Below, in pieces: positions 8,126 through 21,625 of a stretch of DNA of 56,830 nt. The position numbers and the translations under genes are program-made. Source of the stretch: Mycobacterium europaeum (GTDB taxonomy: Bacteria; Actinomycetota; Actinomycetes; Mycobacteriales; Mycobacteriaceae). Location of the stretch: assembly GCF_002102155.1 (NCBI RefSeq), contig NZ_LQOU01000011.1, forward strand, positions 1 to 56,830, in the 5' to 3' direction. Each line of letters starts with the position of its first letter. The first letter of the stretch is position 1. Under the pieces are notes generated by a model. It was not told the origin of the DNA and ran no database searches. It worked only from the letters and a program-made list of their open reading frames with translations.

Positions 8126-9076
8126 GTGTCCGCGCTGGCCTTCACCATCCTCGCGGTGCTGCTGGTCGGCCCTGTGCCGGCACTGTTGGCACGCGCGAGC
8201 TGGCCGCTGCGCGCGCCCCGCGCCGCCATGGTGCTGTGGCAGGCCGTCGCGCTGGCCGCGGTCCTCTCGGCCTTCAGCGCCGGCATCGCGATCGCCACGC
8301 GGCTGCTCATGCCCGGTCCCGACGGGCGGCCCACCGCGAGCATCCTCGGCGACGCGGGCCGGCTGGGGTGGCCGCTGTGGGCGGCATACATCGGCGTCTT
8401 CGCGCTGACCGTGCTGGTCGGGGCCCGGTTGATGGTCGCCGTGGTCCGGGTTGCCATCGCCAATCGGCGACGGCGGGCCCATCACCGCATGGTGGTCGAT
8501 CTCGTCGACGTCCGCCACGACGCGGCGCTCCCCCAGCCCTGTGCCCGCAGGCGCGACCTGCGCGTTTTGGACGTTCCGCAGCCGCTCGCCTACTGCCTGC
8601 CCGGGGTGCGCAGCCGGGTGGTAGTCAGCGAGGGAGCGCTGAATGCGCTCGCCGAGGCGGAGGTCGCGGCGATCCTCACCCACGAGCGCGCTCATCTGCG
8701 AGCCCGGCACGACCTCGTTCTGGAAGCGTTCACCGCGGTGCACGCCGCGTTCCCGCGGCTGGTGCGCAGCGCGAACGCGCTCGGCGCGGTACGGCTGCTC
8801 GTCGAACTGCTCGCCGACGACGCCGCCGTGCGCGCGGAGGGCCGCGCCCCGCTGGCCCGGGCGCTGGTCGCCTGCGCGGCGGGACGGGCGCCGTCGGGTG
8901 CGCTGGCCGCGGGCGGTCCCAGCACCGTGGTCCGCGTGCGCCGGTTGTCCGGGTGCGGCAACAGCCTGGCGCTCTCGGCGGCGGCATACCTGGCCGCGTT
9001 CGCCGTGTTCGTGGTGCCCACCGTCGCGTTGGCCGTACCGTGGCTCACGGAGCTGCGGCGGCTGTTCAACCTCTGA
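8126..9076 (+). CDS. M56-family membrane metalloprotease, BlaR-like (Rv1845c orthologue)
   Basis: 316 residues. Hydrophobic segments at about 1-20, 33-58, 85-105 and near 285-305 frame a cytoplasmic gluzincin domain with the zinc motif HERAH at residues 186-190. It lacks the extracellular penicillin-binding sensor of staphylococcal BlaR1, so how the signal is sensed is unknown. It is expected to inactivate the BlaI repressor encoded just upstream. The GTG at 8126 gives the same length as the Mtb protein. Confidence 0.92.
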   Translation: MSALAFTILAVLLVGPVPALLARASWPLRAPRAAMVLWQAVALAAVLSAFSAGIAIATRLLMPGPDGRPTASILGDAGRLGWPLWAAYIGVFALTVLVGARLMVAVVRVAIANRRRRAHHRMVVDLVDVRHDAALPQPCARRRDLRVLDVPQPLAYCLPGVRSRVVVSEGALNALAEAEVAAILTHERAHLRARHDLVLEAFTAVHAAFPRLVRSANALGAVRLLVELLADDAAVRAEGRAPLARALVACAAGRAPSGALAAGGPSTVVRVRRLSGCGNSLALSAAAYLAAFAVFVVPTVALAVPWLTELRRLFNL

Positions 9077-9177
9077 CGCCAGGGCGAAGCCATCACCCCG
9101 GGCCGGCGTCTGTCCGCTGTGCCACAGTGTCACGGAAAGCTTTTCGGCAACGTTCTGAAGACTTGAGAGGCGAAGAC

Positions 9178-12103
<2,926 letters not shown>

Positions 12104-12116
12104 TCCGCCCCGGCGG

Positions 12117-12743
12117 TCATGCGCCGGCGGCCGGGCGTTCCAGGGCGTACAGCGACATGCGCCGGTTTGTGGTGTCGTGCTCGCCGAGAAACGCGCATCC
12201 GACGTCCTCGCACACCCGGCGCGCCGCGGTGTTGCGGTGATCGGGGTCGAACATGATCCGACGGCATCGCGGCTCCACGGAGAAGACGCTGTCGACGATC
12301 CGCGGCAAGAGCATCAGGCCCAATCCCCGGTTCATCAGTTCCGGGTCGGCGATGGCGGCGTGCACCCCCACGTCGTAGGGTTCGGCGTCGTAGTACTCCG
12401 AAATCAAATCCTTTGCACCCCAATATATTTCGAGGTATGCACAATCCGCGCCGCGGATGCTCCCCAGCAGCGGCAGCGAGTACGTTCCGTCGAGCTGCGC
12501 GCCCAGATGCCGTTCCCACCGGGGCGTCGGCCAGTCGTATTCCCAGGCCGCCGCAAGGTGCGGACGGTTCATCCATTCCGCCACCGTGCCCGCGTCCGTG
12601 CGCTGCGCGACGCGCAGCGCGAAGGGCGGATCCAGCGCGGGAAGCGGCGGCCGCGCCAGGCGCGCGATCTCCTCGGTGAGGTCCAGGCGCTCGCGGGGAA
12701 GGGCCTGGGCTGATCGGGTTTCGGATCGGGCTTTCGACGCCAT
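12117..12743 (-). CDS. mbtK: MbtK-like lysine N-acyltransferase (GNAT fold)
   Basis: 208 residues, strongly similar throughout to Mtb MbtK (Rv1347c), which acylates the lysine epsilon-amino group during mycobactin siderophore synthesis. Shared blocks include [33 protein letters not shown] and [12 protein letters not shown]. His128 and Asp166 correspond to His130 and Asp168, the proposed catalytic residues of the Mtb enzyme. An IdeR-like box lies 21 bases before the ATG. The gene converges on guaB1 with only 13 bases between stops. In Mtb mbtK sits in the separate mbt-2 cluster, not here. It could be the only MbtK of this organism or a second copy. Confidence 0.85.
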   Translation of the reverse strand: MASKARSETRSAQALPRERLDLTEEIARLARPPLPALDPPFALRVAQRTDAGTVAEWMNRPHLAAAWEYDWPTPRWERHLGAQLDGTYSLPLLGSIRGADCAYLEIYWGAKDLISEYYDAEPYDVGVHAAIADPELMNRGLGLMLLPRIVDSVFSVEPRCRRIMFDPDHRNTAARRVCEDVGCAFLGEHDTTNRRMSLYALERPAAGA

Positions 12744-12763
12744 AGTCCGCCCAGCCTATGGGA

Positions 12764-12782
12764 TAAGGTTAGGCAACCCATA
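12764..12782 (-). promoter_or_regulatory. IdeR-like iron box upstream of the mbtK-like gene
   Basis: TAAGGTTAGGCAACCCATA matches the IdeR consensus TTAGGTTAGGCTAACCTAA at 14 of 19 positions, with an intact central GGTTAGGC. It ends 21 bases upstream of the ATG at 12743, where binding of iron-loaded IdeR would block transcription. This fits iron-repressed siderophore synthesis. Confidence 0.65.
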
Positions 12783-13034
12783 GTCGGGTCGAGCGGGTGG
12801 CCGGCAACGGCAAACCCGAAAACGGTGGTTGACCGGGTGCGCCGGCGACCCGGCTACGATGAATCAGCAACGACCGGGGCGACCTCGTCCGCACCGGCTC
12901 CAGGCAGCGAAGGGATCGACGTGCCGCAGGCACCCATGCAGGCCATGGGCTTTCGGGCGCGGCGGTCCTCGGACGCGGCGCCCGATGCGGAGCCTTCCCC
13001 GGCCCCGCAATCGCCCAGCGGGCGGCGGTGATCC

Positions 13035-14402
13035 ATGAACGCCACCGTCACCGTGATCAGCGTCGTGGCCATCGCCCTGCTCATCTTCGGCAACGCGATC
13101 TTCGTCGCCGCCGAGTTCTCGCTCACGACACTGGACCGCAGCGCCGTGGAGGCCAACGCCCGCGGCGGCGGGCGCCGTGACCGCGCGATCCGGCGCGCGC
13201 ACCACAAGTTGTCGTTTCAGCTGTCCGGCGCTCAACTCGGCATCTCCGCCACCACCCTGGCCGCCGGTTACCTGACCGATCCGATGCTGGCCAACCTGCC
13301 GCACCCGTGGTTCGACGCGATCGGGATCTCCGAGCGGGCGGCCGACGCCATCATGGCGTTCCTGGCGCTGGTCGTCGTCACCTCGGTGTCGATGGTGTTC
13401 GGCGAGCTGGTCCCCAAGTACCTGGCCGTCGCGCGGCCGTTGTCGACCGCGCGGGCGGTGGTCGGCGTCCAGGTGCTGTTCTCGACGCTGTTCACCCCGG
13501 CGATCCGGCTGACGAACGGTGCGGCGAACTGGATCGTGCGCCAGCTGGGTGTCGAGCCGGCCGAAGAGCTGCGGTCGGCGCGCTCGCCGCAGGAACTGAT
13601 TTCGTTGGTGCGCTCGTCCGCGCGCAGCGGCTCCCTGGATGCGGCCACCGCGTCGCTGGTGCGGCGCTCGCTGCAATTCGGCGCCCTGACCGCCGAGGAA
13701 CTGATGACGCCCAGGTCGAAGATCGTGGCGCTGCAGACCGACGACACGGTCGCCGACCTGGTGGCCGCCGCGGCCGAATCCGGATACTCCCGCTTCCCGA
13801 TCGTCGACGGCGACCTCGACGAGACCGTCGGCATCGCCCACGTCAAGCAGGTGCTGGCCATCCCCGCGGCCGAGCGGGCGCGCACGCCGCTGACCACGGT
13901 GGCGCAGCCCGTGCCGGTGGTGCCCTCGACGCTGGACGGCGACGCCGTCATGGCCGAGATCCGCGCCAACAGCCTGCAGACCGCGATGGTCGTCGACGAA
14001 TACGGCGGCACCGCGGGCATGGTGACCGTCGAGGACCTGATCGAAGAGATCGTCGGCGACGTCCGCGACGAACACGACGACGCCACCCCCGATGTGGTGG
14101 CGGCCGGCACCGGCTGGCGCGTCTCGGGTCTGCTGCGTATCGACGAGGTGGCCGCCGCCACCGGCTTCCGGGCCCCGGAGGGGCCCTACGAGACCATCGG
14201 CGGGCTGGCACTGCGCGAACTCGGCCACATTCCGGTGGCCGGCGAGACCGTGAAGTTGCCCGCCCTGGACGCCGACGGGCTGCTGGACAGCTCGCTGCGC
14301 TGGCAAGCGACCGTGATCCGGATGGACGGTCGACGGATCGACCTGCTGGAGCTCAACGAGCTGCATGGTCACGGCGAGGGCCCGAAAGCGGGGCACCCGT
14401 GA
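13035..14402 (+). CDS. CNNM/CorC-type membrane protein with CBS pair (Rv1842c orthologue)
   Basis: 455 residues in the order: an N-terminal DUF21/CNNM transmembrane domain (about 1-185, with the characteristic [25 protein letters not shown] and [10 protein letters not shown] blocks), two CBS motifs (about 205-330, including [25 protein letters not shown]), and a C-terminal CorC/HlyC domain. Relatives are implicated in Mg2+ or Co2+ efflux or tolerance. The stop overlaps the next gene by 4 bases (GTGA). The 291 bases upstream hold the mbtK promoter region and no convincing gene. Confidence 0.92.
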   Translation: MNATVTVISVVAIALLIFGNAIFVAAEFSLTTLDRSAVEANARGGGRRDRAIRRAHHKLSFQLSGAQLGISATTLAAGYLTDPMLANLPHPWFDAIGISERAADAIMAFLALVVVTSVSMVFGELVPKYLAVARPLSTARAVVGVQVLFSTLFTPAIRLTNGAANWIVRQLGVEPAEELRSARSPQELISLVRSSARSGSLDAATASLVRRSLQFGALTAEELMTPRSKIVALQTDDTVADLVAAAAESGYSRFPIVDGDLDETVGIAHVKQVLAIPAAERARTPLTTVAQPVPVVPSTLDGDAVMAEIRANSLQTAMVVDEYGGTAGMVTVEDLIEEIVGDVRDEHDDATPDVVAAGTGWRVSGLLRIDEVAAATGFRAPEGPYETIGGLALRELGHIPVAGETVKLPALDADGLLDSSLRWQATVIRMDGRRIDLLELNELHGHGEGPKAGHP

Positions 14403-15439
14403 GCGATCCCATGGGGGTGTTCCTGGCGATCCTGCTGATCGGCGTCAACGCCTTCTTCGTCGGGGCGGAGTTCTCGTTGATCTCGGCCCGGCGCGACCGC
14501 CTCGAGGCGCTGGCCGAGCATGGCAAGGCCCGGGCGGTCACCGTCATGCGCGCCGGCGAGCAGCTTCCCGCCATGCTGGCCGGGGCCCAGCTCGGAGTCA
14601 CGGCCGCCTCCCTGCTGCTCGGGCGCATCGGTGAGTCGGCGGTCTCCAGCCTGCTGCGCTCCGCGTTGGGGCTGACCGGTATTCCGCCGGCCCTGCTGCA
14701 CACGTTGTCGTTCGCGATCGCGTTGGCGATCGTGGTCACGCTGCACGTGCTGCTCGGCGAGATGGTGCCCAAGAACATCGCGCTCGCCGGCCCCGAGCGA
14801 ACGGCGATGCTGCTGGTGCCGCCCTACCTGGCCTACGTGCGGGCCGCCCGGCCGTTCATCGTGTTCTACAACAAGTGCGCCAGCGTGGTGGTGCGCGCGC
14901 TGGGCGTGGAACCCAAGGAAGAGCTCGAGATCACCGTCTCCCCCGTCGAGCTGAGCGAGATGATCGCCGAATCGGAGTCCCAGGGCCTGCTGGACCGCGA
15001 GGAGCACACCCGGCTGACCCGGGCGCTGCAGATCCGCACCCGGGTGGTCGGCGATGTGGCGGTCCCGCTCGCCGACGTCCACGCGGTGCCGGTGGCCGGG
15101 GCGGGCAGCGGCCCGACCGTCGGCGCCGTCGAGCAGGCCCTGGCCCAGACCGGCTACTCGCGGTTCCCCGTCGCGAACGTCAACGGCGACTTCATCGGCT
15201 ACCTGCACATCAAGGACATGCTGACCCTCGGCGACGACCCCCACACGGTGATCGACCTGGCGATGGTGCGTCCCCTTCCCCGGCTGCCCAGGTCGCTGCC
15301 GCTGGCCGACGCGTTGTCCCGGATGCGCCGCAGCAACAGCCATCTGGCGCTGGTGACCGACGCCGGCGGCGACGTGGTCGCGATGGTGGCGATGGAAGAC
15401 CTGGTCGAGGACCTCGTCGGCACGATGCGCGACGCGTAA
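14399..15439 (+). CDS. Second CNNM-type membrane protein with CBS domains (Rv1841c orthologue)
   Basis: 346 residues, a paralogue of the preceding gene: DUF21 domain ([50 protein letters not shown]) followed by two CBS motifs, but without the CorC/HlyC domain, so it ends soon after [17 protein letters not shown]. Tandem long and short CNNM proteins may assemble together. The GTG at 14399 overlaps the previous stop; an ATG at 14411 is an alternative. In Mtb, PE_PGRS34 and the VapBC13 pair follow; here only a 291-base gap precedes glcB. Confidence 0.92.
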   Translation: MSDPMGVFLAILLIGVNAFFVGAEFSLISARRDRLEALAEHGKARAVTVMRAGEQLPAMLAGAQLGVTAASLLLGRIGESAVSSLLRSALGLTGIPPALLHTLSFAIALAIVVTLHVLLGEMVPKNIALAGPERTAMLLVPPYLAYVRAARPFIVFYNKCASVVVRALGVEPKEELEITVSPVELSEMIAESESQGLLDREEHTRLTRALQIRTRVVGDVAVPLADVHAVPVAGAGSGPTVGAVEQALAQTGYSRFPVANVNGDFIGYLHIKDMLTLGDDPHTVIDLAMVRPLPRLPRSLPLADALSRMRRSNSHLALVTDAGGDVVAMVAMEDLVEDLVGTMRDA

Positions 15440-15492
15440 GGGTCACCGGTCTCCCGGTCGGGCAATGCCGAGCCCGTATGATTTTCAGGGGC

Positions 15493-15514
15493 TGCCAGTC
15501 AAGTGCCAGTCAAG
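15493..15514 (+). repeat. Tandem 11-bp repeat upstream of glcB
   Basis: TGCCAGTCAAG occurs twice head to tail (15493-15503 and 15504-15514) in the otherwise featureless 291-base gap before glcB, about 217 bases ahead of its start. It could be a paired regulator site or a slippage duplication. Confidence 0.5.
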
Positions 15515-15730
15515 AAAGTGCTGGAAGGTGAAGGATTCCCGGCGTGCCGATGCGTTGCTGGAATTCGATCCCCTGGTTCGCCGCTGTGGCATGGATTCAG
15601 CTGTCAGCGCAGCCTGACCTGGTGCGGCGGGTCGGGCGGATACGCTCACCGGGCTGCTGCTCGGTACGCTGAAGGCATTGCCCTTCCGGGCCAATGGCGG
15701 CCAGAAGAGGCTTCATTATGGAGGAGAATC

Positions 15731-17926
15731 ATGACTGATCGCGTGTCGGCGGGGAACCTGCGCGTCGCAAGAGTGCTCTACGACTTCGTGAACAACGAGG
15801 CCCTGCCCGGCACCGATATCGACCCGGACAGCTTCTGGGCCGGCGTCGACAAGGTCGTCACCGACCTCACTCCGAAGAACCAGGAGTTGCTCAACCGCCG
15901 CGACGAGCTGCAGGCCCAGATCGACAAGTGGCACCGGCAGCGCGTGATCGAGCCGTTCGATGTCGATGCGTACCGGCAGTTCATCACCGACATCGGTTAC
16001 CTGCTGCCCGAACCCGACGATTTCACGATCACGACCTCGGGCGTCGACGACGAGATCACCACGACCGCGGGTCCGCAGCTGGTGGTGCCGGTGCTCAACG
16101 CCCGGTTCGCGCTGAACGCGGCGAACGCGCGTTGGGGCTCGCTGTACGACGCCCTGTACGGCACCGACGTCATCCCCGAGAGCGATGGCGCGGAGAAGGG
16201 CACCAGCTACAACAAGGTCCGCGGCGACAAGGTCATCGCCTACGCGCGCAACTTCCTCGACCAGGCGGTGCCGCTGGAATCCGGCTCCTGGGCCGACGCG
16301 ACGGGGCTGTCGGTCGACGACGGCCAGCTGAAGGTCGCGACCGCCGACGGGACCGTCGGCCTGGCCAGCCCGGAGAAGTTCGCCGGCTACACCGGCGAGC
16401 TCGGTTCCCCCGACTGGTCGGTGCTGCTGGTCAATCACGGCCTGCACATCGAGATCCTCGTCGACCCCGAGTCGCCGGTCGGCAAGACCGACCGCGCCGG
16501 CATCAAGGACGTGGTCCTGGAATCGGCCGTCACAACGATCATGGACTTCGAGGACTCGGTGGCTGCCGTCGACGCCGACGACAAGGTGCTGGGCTACCGC
16601 AACTGGCTCGGGCTGAACAAGGGCGACCTGTCCGAAGAGGTGGACAAGGACGGCAAGACCTTCACCCGCGTGCTGAACCAGGACCGCACCTACACCACGC
16701 CCGACGGTGCGGGCCAGCTGACCCTGCCGGGTCGCAGCCTGCTGTTCGTCCGCAACGTGGGTCATCTGATGACCAACGACGCCATCGTTGATGCTGACGG
16801 TAACGAGGTGTTCGAGGGCATCATGGACGCGCTGTTCACCGGGCTGACCGCGATCCACGGGCTCAAGACCGGCGACGCCAACGGCCCGCTGACCAACAGC
16901 CGCACCGGGTCCATCTACATCGTCAAGCCCAAGATGCACGGACCCGACGAGGTCGCGTACACCTGCGAGCTGTTCAGCCGCGTCGAAGATGTCCTGGGCC
17001 TGCCCCAGGCCACCCTCAAGGTCGGCATCATGGACGAGGAGCGGCGTACCACCGTGAACCTCAAGGCGTGCATCAAGGCCGCCGCCGACCGCGTCGTGTT
17101 CATCAACACCGGCTTCCTGGACCGGACCGGCGACGAGATCCACACGTCGATGGAGGCCGGTCCGATGATCCGCAAGGGTGCGATGAAGAACAGCACCTGG
17201 ATCAAGGCCTACGAGGACGCCAACGTCGACATCGGCCTGGCCGCCGGCTTCAAGGGCAAGGCGCAGATCGGCAAGGGCATGTGGGCGATGACCGAGCTGA
17301 TGGCCGACATGGTGGAGCAGAAGATCGGCCAGCCCAAGGCTGGCGCCACCACCGCCTGGGTGCCTTCGCCGACGGCCGCCACCCTGCACGCGATGCACTA
17401 CCACTACGTCGATGTCGGCGCCGTGCAGGAGGAGTTGGCCGGCCAGAAGCGCACCACCATCGACGAACTGCTGACCATCCCGCTGGCCAAGGAGCTGGCC
17501 TGGGCCCCCGAGGAGATCCGCGAGGAGCTCGACAACAACTGCCAGTCGATCCTCGGCTACGTGGTGCGCTGGGTCGCCCAGGGTGTCGGCTGCTCGAAGG
17601 TGCCCGACATCCACGACGTGGCGCTGATGGAAGACCGTGCCACGCTGCGGATCTCGAGTCAGCTGCTGGCCAACTGGCTGCGCCACGGCGTGATCACCGA
17701 GGAGGACGTGCGGGCCAGCCTGGAGCGGATGGCGCCGCTGGTGGACGAGCAGAACGCCAAGGATGCGGCCTACCTGCCGATGGCGCCCAACTTCGATGAC
17801 AGCCTGGCGTTCCTGGCCGCGCAGGACCTGATCCTGACCGGGACGCAGCAGCCGAACGGCTACACCGAGCCGATCCTGCACCGCCGCCGGCGGGAGGTTA
17901 AGGCCCGCGCGGCGCAATCAAATTGA
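15731..17926 (+). CDS. glcB: Malate synthase G (GlcB)
   Basis: 731 residues. It condenses glyoxylate and acetyl-CoA to malate in the glyoxylate shunt; the Mtb enzyme is also found at the cell surface. Near-identical to Rv1837c over most of its length, including the signature [27 protein letters not shown] and [17 protein letters not shown]. The C-terminus is about 10 residues shorter than in Mtb. The ATG at 15731 follows GGAGGAG and matches the Mtb start (MTDRVS). That Shine-Dalgarno lies within a six-codon reading frame (15718-15738) overlapping the first codons. Confidence 0.98.
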   Translation: MTDRVSAGNLRVARVLYDFVNNEALPGTDIDPDSFWAGVDKVVTDLTPKNQELLNRRDELQAQIDKWHRQRVIEPFDVDAYRQFITDIGYLLPEPDDFTITTSGVDDEITTTAGPQLVVPVLNARFALNAANARWGSLYDALYGTDVIPESDGAEKGTSYNKVRGDKVIAYARNFLDQAVPLESGSWADATGLSVDDGQLKVATADGTVGLASPEKFAGYTGELGSPDWSVLLVNHGLHIEILVDPESPVGKTDRAGIKDVVLESAVTTIMDFEDSVAAVDADDKVLGYRNWLGLNKGDLSEEVDKDGKTFTRVLNQDRTYTTPDGAGQLTLPGRSLLFVRNVGHLMTNDAIVDADGNEVFEGIMDALFTGLTAIHGLKTGDANGPLTNSRTGSIYIVKPKMHGPDEVAYTCELFSRVEDVLGLPQATLKVGIMDEERRTTVNLKACIKAAADRVVFINTGFLDRTGDEIHTSMEAGPMIRKGAMKNSTWIKAYEDANVDIGLAAGFKGKAQIGKGMWAMTELMADMVEQKIGQPKAGATTAWVPSPTAATLHAMHYHYVDVGAVQEELAGQKRTTIDELLTIPLAKELAWAPEEIREELDNNCQSILGYVVRWVAQGVGCSKVPDIHDVALMEDRATLRISSQLLANWLRHGVITEEDVRASLERMAPLVDEQNAKDAAYLPMAPNFDDSLAFLAAQDLILTGTQQPNGYTEPILHRRRREVKARAAQSN

Positions 17927-18034
17927 GCTCGTGCCTTAATCGGGCTCACCACGCATCGGTGCAGCTGGTGACTAAGATCGGCGGCGGGTTGACAACAAGT
18001 CGGATGGATCGACGGAAAGGCGACGGGCACCGCT

Positions 18035-20071
18035 ATGGGTAGGCACAGTTTGCCCGACCCTGAGGACTCCGCCGACCAGCCGTACGAAAGCGGCGAGACC
18101 GGCGACCACCACCCCGACGACTTCTCGGCCGAGGGCCACCACCCGGACGACGAGGAATTCACGGCGGACGACTACTCCGCGGGCGAAGACCTCTACGCCG
18201 AGGACGCGTTCGAGGACGACACCGCCGACGAATACCCGGAGTTTCCGCCACGGCAGCCGGGCCCGGCGGCCGCGGAGCCGCCCGCCGCGTCGCCATCGCT
18301 GTTCGGCCGCGGCCACCGGGGGCTCGGCGAATGGCGCGGCGGCCATCGCAGCGTGGGCGGGCGCCGCGGAGTGAGCATCGGCGTGATCGTTTCCCTCGTC
18401 GCCGTCGTTGTGGTGGTGGGCGGCGTGATCCTGTGGACCTTCATCGGTGACGCCCTGTCCAACCGCTCGCACAAGGCTGCCGGACGCTGTGTGGGCGGCA
18501 AGGAGACCGTCGCCGTCATCGCCGACCCGTCCATCGCCGATTCGGTGCGGCAGTTCGCGGAAAACTACAACTCCTCGGCCGGTCCCATCGGGGACCACTG
18601 CATGGAGGTCAGCGTCAAACCGGCGGGGTCCGACGCGGTGCTGAACGGCTTCATCGGCAAGTGGCCCGCCGAGCTGGGTGGGCAGCCGGCGTTGTGGATT
18701 CCGGGCAGCTCGGTGTCGGCCGCGCGGCTCGCCGGGGCCACGGCGCAGAAGACCATCACCGACAGCCGTTCGCTGGTGACGTCGCCGGTGGTGCTCGCCG
18801 TCCGGCCGGAGCTCCAGCAGGCCCTGGGCAGCCAGACGTGGGCGGCGCTGCCCGGGCTGCAGACCAACCCGAACGGGCTGGCCGGCGTGAACCTGCCCGC
18901 CTGGGGTTCGTTGCGGCTGGCCGTACCGATGAACGGCAACGGCGACGCGGCGTTCCTGGCCGGGGAAGCGGTAGCGGCCGCGGCCGCACCCGCCGGCGCC
19001 CCGGCGACCCAGGGCACCGGCGCGGTGCGCGCGCTGCTGAGCGGGCAACCCAAGCTGGCGGACAACTCGCTGACGGAGGCGATGAACACGCTGCTCAAAC
19101 CCGGTGACCCGGCGACCGCGCCGGTACACGCGGTGATCACCACCGAGCAGCAGCTGTTCCAGCGCGGCCAGTCGCTGCCAGACGCCAAGGGCGCCTTGGC
19201 GTCCTGGTTGCCACCCGGGCCGGCGCCGGTCGCCGACTACCCCACGGTGCTGCTCAGCGGCTCGTGGCTCACGCAGGAGCAAACCTCGGCGGCGAGCGAG
19301 TTCGACCGTTTCATGCGCAAGCCCGGCCAGCTCGCCAAGCTGGCCAAGGCCGGCTTCCGGGTCAACGGGGTCGCACCGCCGAGCAGCCCGGTCACCACGT
19401 TCCCCGCCCTGCCGGGGACGCTGTCGGTGGGCGACGACGCGACGCGCGCGACGCTGGCCGAGGCGATGGCAGCCCCGTCGAGCGGGCTCGCCGCGACCAT
19501 CATGCTGGACCAGTCGATGCCCGGCCAGGAGGGCGGAAAGACCCGGCTGGCCAACGTGATCGCGGCGCTTCAGGACAAGATCAAGGCGCTGCCGCCCACC
19601 TCCACGGTCGGGCTCTGGACGTTCGACGGCCACGAGGGACGATCCGAGGTGCCCGGTGGGCCGCTCGGCGACCCCGTCAATCCCCCCAGTGGCCAGCCGC
19701 GCTCGGCGGCGCTGGTGGCCGCGTTGGACAAGCAGTACTCGTCGCCCGGCGGGGCGGTGTCGTTCACCACGCTGCGGATGATCTACCAGGACATGCAGGC
19801 GCATTACCGTACGGGGCAGACCAACTCGATATTGGTCATCACCGCGGGGCCACACACCGACCAGACGTTGGACGGCCCCGGGTTGCAGGACTTCATCCGC
19901 AAGAGCGCGGACCCGGCGAAACCGATCGCGGTGAACGTCATCGACTTCGGCGCCGACCCGGACCGCGCCACCTGGGAAGCGGTCGCCCAGCTCAGCGGTG
20001 GCGGTTACCAGAACCTCGCCACGTCGGCGTCGCCCGACCTCGCCGCGGCCCTCAACGCGTTCCTGAGCTGA
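18035..20071 (+). CDS. Membrane-anchored vWA-domain protein (Rv1836c orthologue)
   Basis: 678 residues. Residues 1-110 are acidic, low-complexity and presumably disordered in the cytoplasm. One transmembrane helix follows at about 113-137 (VSIGVIVSLVAVVVVVGGVILW). The rest is extracytoplasmic: a solute-binding-like region with a Cys pair, then a von Willebrand factor A domain from about residue 485. The metal-site motif is degenerate (DQSMP rather than DxSxS). Length is close to Mtb (677). The function is not established; a role in cell-envelope assembly is a guess. Confidence 0.92.
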   Translation: MGRHSLPDPEDSADQPYESGETGDHHPDDFSAEGHHPDDEEFTADDYSAGEDLYAEDAFEDDTADEYPEFPPRQPGPAAAEPPAASPSLFGRGHRGLGEWRGGHRSVGGRRGVSIGVIVSLVAVVVVVGGVILWTFIGDALSNRSHKAAGRCVGGKETVAVIADPSIADSVRQFAENYNSSAGPIGDHCMEVSVKPAGSDAVLNGFIGKWPAELGGQPALWIPGSSVSAARLAGATAQKTITDSRSLVTSPVVLAVRPELQQALGSQTWAALPGLQTNPNGLAGVNLPAWGSLRLAVPMNGNGDAAFLAGEAVAAAAAPAGAPATQGTGAVRALLSGQPKLADNSLTEAMNTLLKPGDPATAPVHAVITTEQQLFQRGQSLPDAKGALASWLPPGPAPVADYPTVLLSGSWLTQEQTSAASEFDRFMRKPGQLAKLAKAGFRVNGVAPPSSPVTTFPALPGTLSVGDDATRATLAEAMAAPSSGLAATIMLDQSMPGQEGGKTRLANVIAALQDKIKALPPTSTVGLWTFDGHEGRSEVPGGPLGDPVNPPSGQPRSAALVAALDKQYSSPGGAVSFTTLRMIYQDMQAHYRTGQTNSILVITAGPHTDQTLDGPGLQDFIRKSADPAKPIAVNVIDFGADPDRATWEAVAQLSGGGYQNLATSASPDLAAALNAFLS

Positions 20072-20306
20072 GGGCCGGTTCCGCCCGCGCAAGTACCGTA
20101 AGCGAACTTGGCGGCGGGGTCTTCACGTCCGCGACCGCGACTTGGCGTTAGGCTCGATCGAGGTTGATTCCACGGCCGACGCGATGGGGAGCACTGCGAA
20201 GGTTCCGGAGTTGAGTGCCCTCCCGTTGATCCTGAGGGCGCCCGATGGCGCGCGGGTCCGTGAAGACGGCCGGGGTGGCGCTGCGAAAGGATGATCCACG
20301 ACCGAA

Positions 20307-21560
20307 ATGACGAATCTGATTACTGGGCAAGGGCTTCCGGACGTGGTCGTCACCGGGATCGCCATGACCACCGCACTGGCCACCGACGCCGAGACCACCT
20401 GGAAATTGCTACTCGACTGCCAAAGCGGGATCCGCGAGCTCGATGACCCGTTCGTAGAGGAGTTCGACCTGCCCGTTCGCATCGGCGGGCACCTGCTGGA
20501 GGAGTTCGACAGCGAGCTCAACCCGGCCGAGCTGCGCCGGACGGGGTACCTGTCAAGAATGTCGGCCATCGTCAACCGGCGGGCGTGGGACCACGCCGGC
20601 TCCCCGGAGGTCGACCCCAACCGCCTGCTGGTGTCCGTCGGCACCGGATTCGGTTCCGGCGAGGAGTTGGTGTTCACCCGCGACACCCTGCGCGCCCGCG
20701 GCGTCAAAGCGGTCTCGCCGCTGGCCGTCAGCAAGTACATGCCCGACGCCGCCGCCCAGGCGGTGGGGCTGGAACGGCACGCCAGGGCCGGCGTGATGAC
20801 CCCGGTGTCCGCGTGCGCGTCCGGGTCGGAGGCGATCGCACGCGCCTGGCAGGCGATGGTGTTCGGTGAGGCCGACGTCGCGATCTGCGGTGGCGTGGAG
20901 ACCCGGATCGAGGCCGTGCCCATCGCCGCCTTCGCCAACATGCGGATCGTGATGTCGACGAACAACGCGAATCCGGCCGGCGCGTGCCGCCCGTTTGACA
21001 AGGACCGCGACGGTTTCGTGTTCGGCGAGGCCGGCGCGCTGATGGTGCTCGAGACCGAGGAACACGCCAAGGCTCGCGGGGCGCGCATCCTGGCCCGGTT
21101 GATGGGCGCAGGCGTGACCTCCGACGGCTACCACATGGTGGCGCCGGACCCGAGCGGGAACCGGGCCGGGCACGCGATGACGCGCGCCATCCAGCTCGCG
21201 GGCCTCACACCCGGCGACATCGACCACGTCAACGCGCACGCCACCGGAACACAGATCGGTGACCTGGCCGAGGGCAAGGCCATCAACAACGCGCTGGGCA
21301 CCAACAAGCCGGCGGTGTACGCGCCGAAATCGGCCCTCGGGCACTCCGTCGGCGCGGTCGGCGCGGTGGAGTCGATCCTGACCGTGCTGGCGCTGCGCGA
21401 CCAGATCGTTCCGCCGACGTTGAACCTGGAAAACCTCGACCCGGAGATCGATCTGGACGTGGTGTCGGGTAATCCGCGCCGGGGCAACTACCAGTACGCC
21501 ATCAACAATTCGTTCGGGTTCGGCGGGCACAACGTCGCCCTGGCCTTCGGCAGGTACTGA
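20307..21560 (+). CDS. KasB-like beta-ketoacyl-ACP synthase outside the FAS-II operon
   Basis: 417 residues, condensing enzyme (KAS II type). The sequence follows Mtb KasB far more than KasA, for example [20 protein letters not shown] and [20 protein letters not shown]. The catalytic Cys170, His311 and His346 are all present and numbered as in KasB. An intact enzyme would extend meromycolate chains with the AcpM carrier. It is not in a fabD-acpM-kasA-kasB setting; it sits between Rv1836c and Rv1833c orthologues, where Mtb has Rv1835c and Rv1834. The Shine-Dalgarno is weak. It is probably an extra KasB paralogue with its own substrate or regulation. Confidence 0.9.
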   Translation: MTNLITGQGLPDVVVTGIAMTTALATDAETTWKLLLDCQSGIRELDDPFVEEFDLPVRIGGHLLEEFDSELNPAELRRTGYLSRMSAIVNRRAWDHAGSPEVDPNRLLVSVGTGFGSGEELVFTRDTLRARGVKAVSPLAVSKYMPDAAAQAVGLERHARAGVMTPVSACASGSEAIARAWQAMVFGEADVAICGGVETRIEAVPIAAFANMRIVMSTNNANPAGACRPFDKDRDGFVFGEAGALMVLETEEHAKARGARILARLMGAGVTSDGYHMVAPDPSGNRAGHAMTRAIQLAGLTPGDIDHVNAHATGTQIGDLAEGKAINNALGTNKPAVYAPKSALGHSVGAVGAVESILTVLALRDQIVPPTLNLENLDPEIDLDVVSGNPRRGNYQYAINNSFGFGGHNVALAFGRY

Positions 21561-21625
21561 AACGTCAGCGGCCCGTTGTCGTCACACTCCGGGCCTAGCA
21601 TCATGAACGCTACCGAAGGAGCGCC

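Noticed and set aside
9119..9133. GTGCCACAGTGTCAC as a CRP or operator site before gnd1
   Set aside because: The spacing does not fit the CRP pattern and one position breaks the symmetry, so it is too weak to annotate.
12829..13038. Short Arg/Pro-rich frames upstream of the Rv1842c orthologue
   Set aside because: No Shine-Dalgarno, no family resemblance, and composition of random GC-rich sequence.
15716..17917. 733-residue minus-strand frame opposite glcB
   Set aside because: Antisense shadow of the strongly conserved malate synthase gene.
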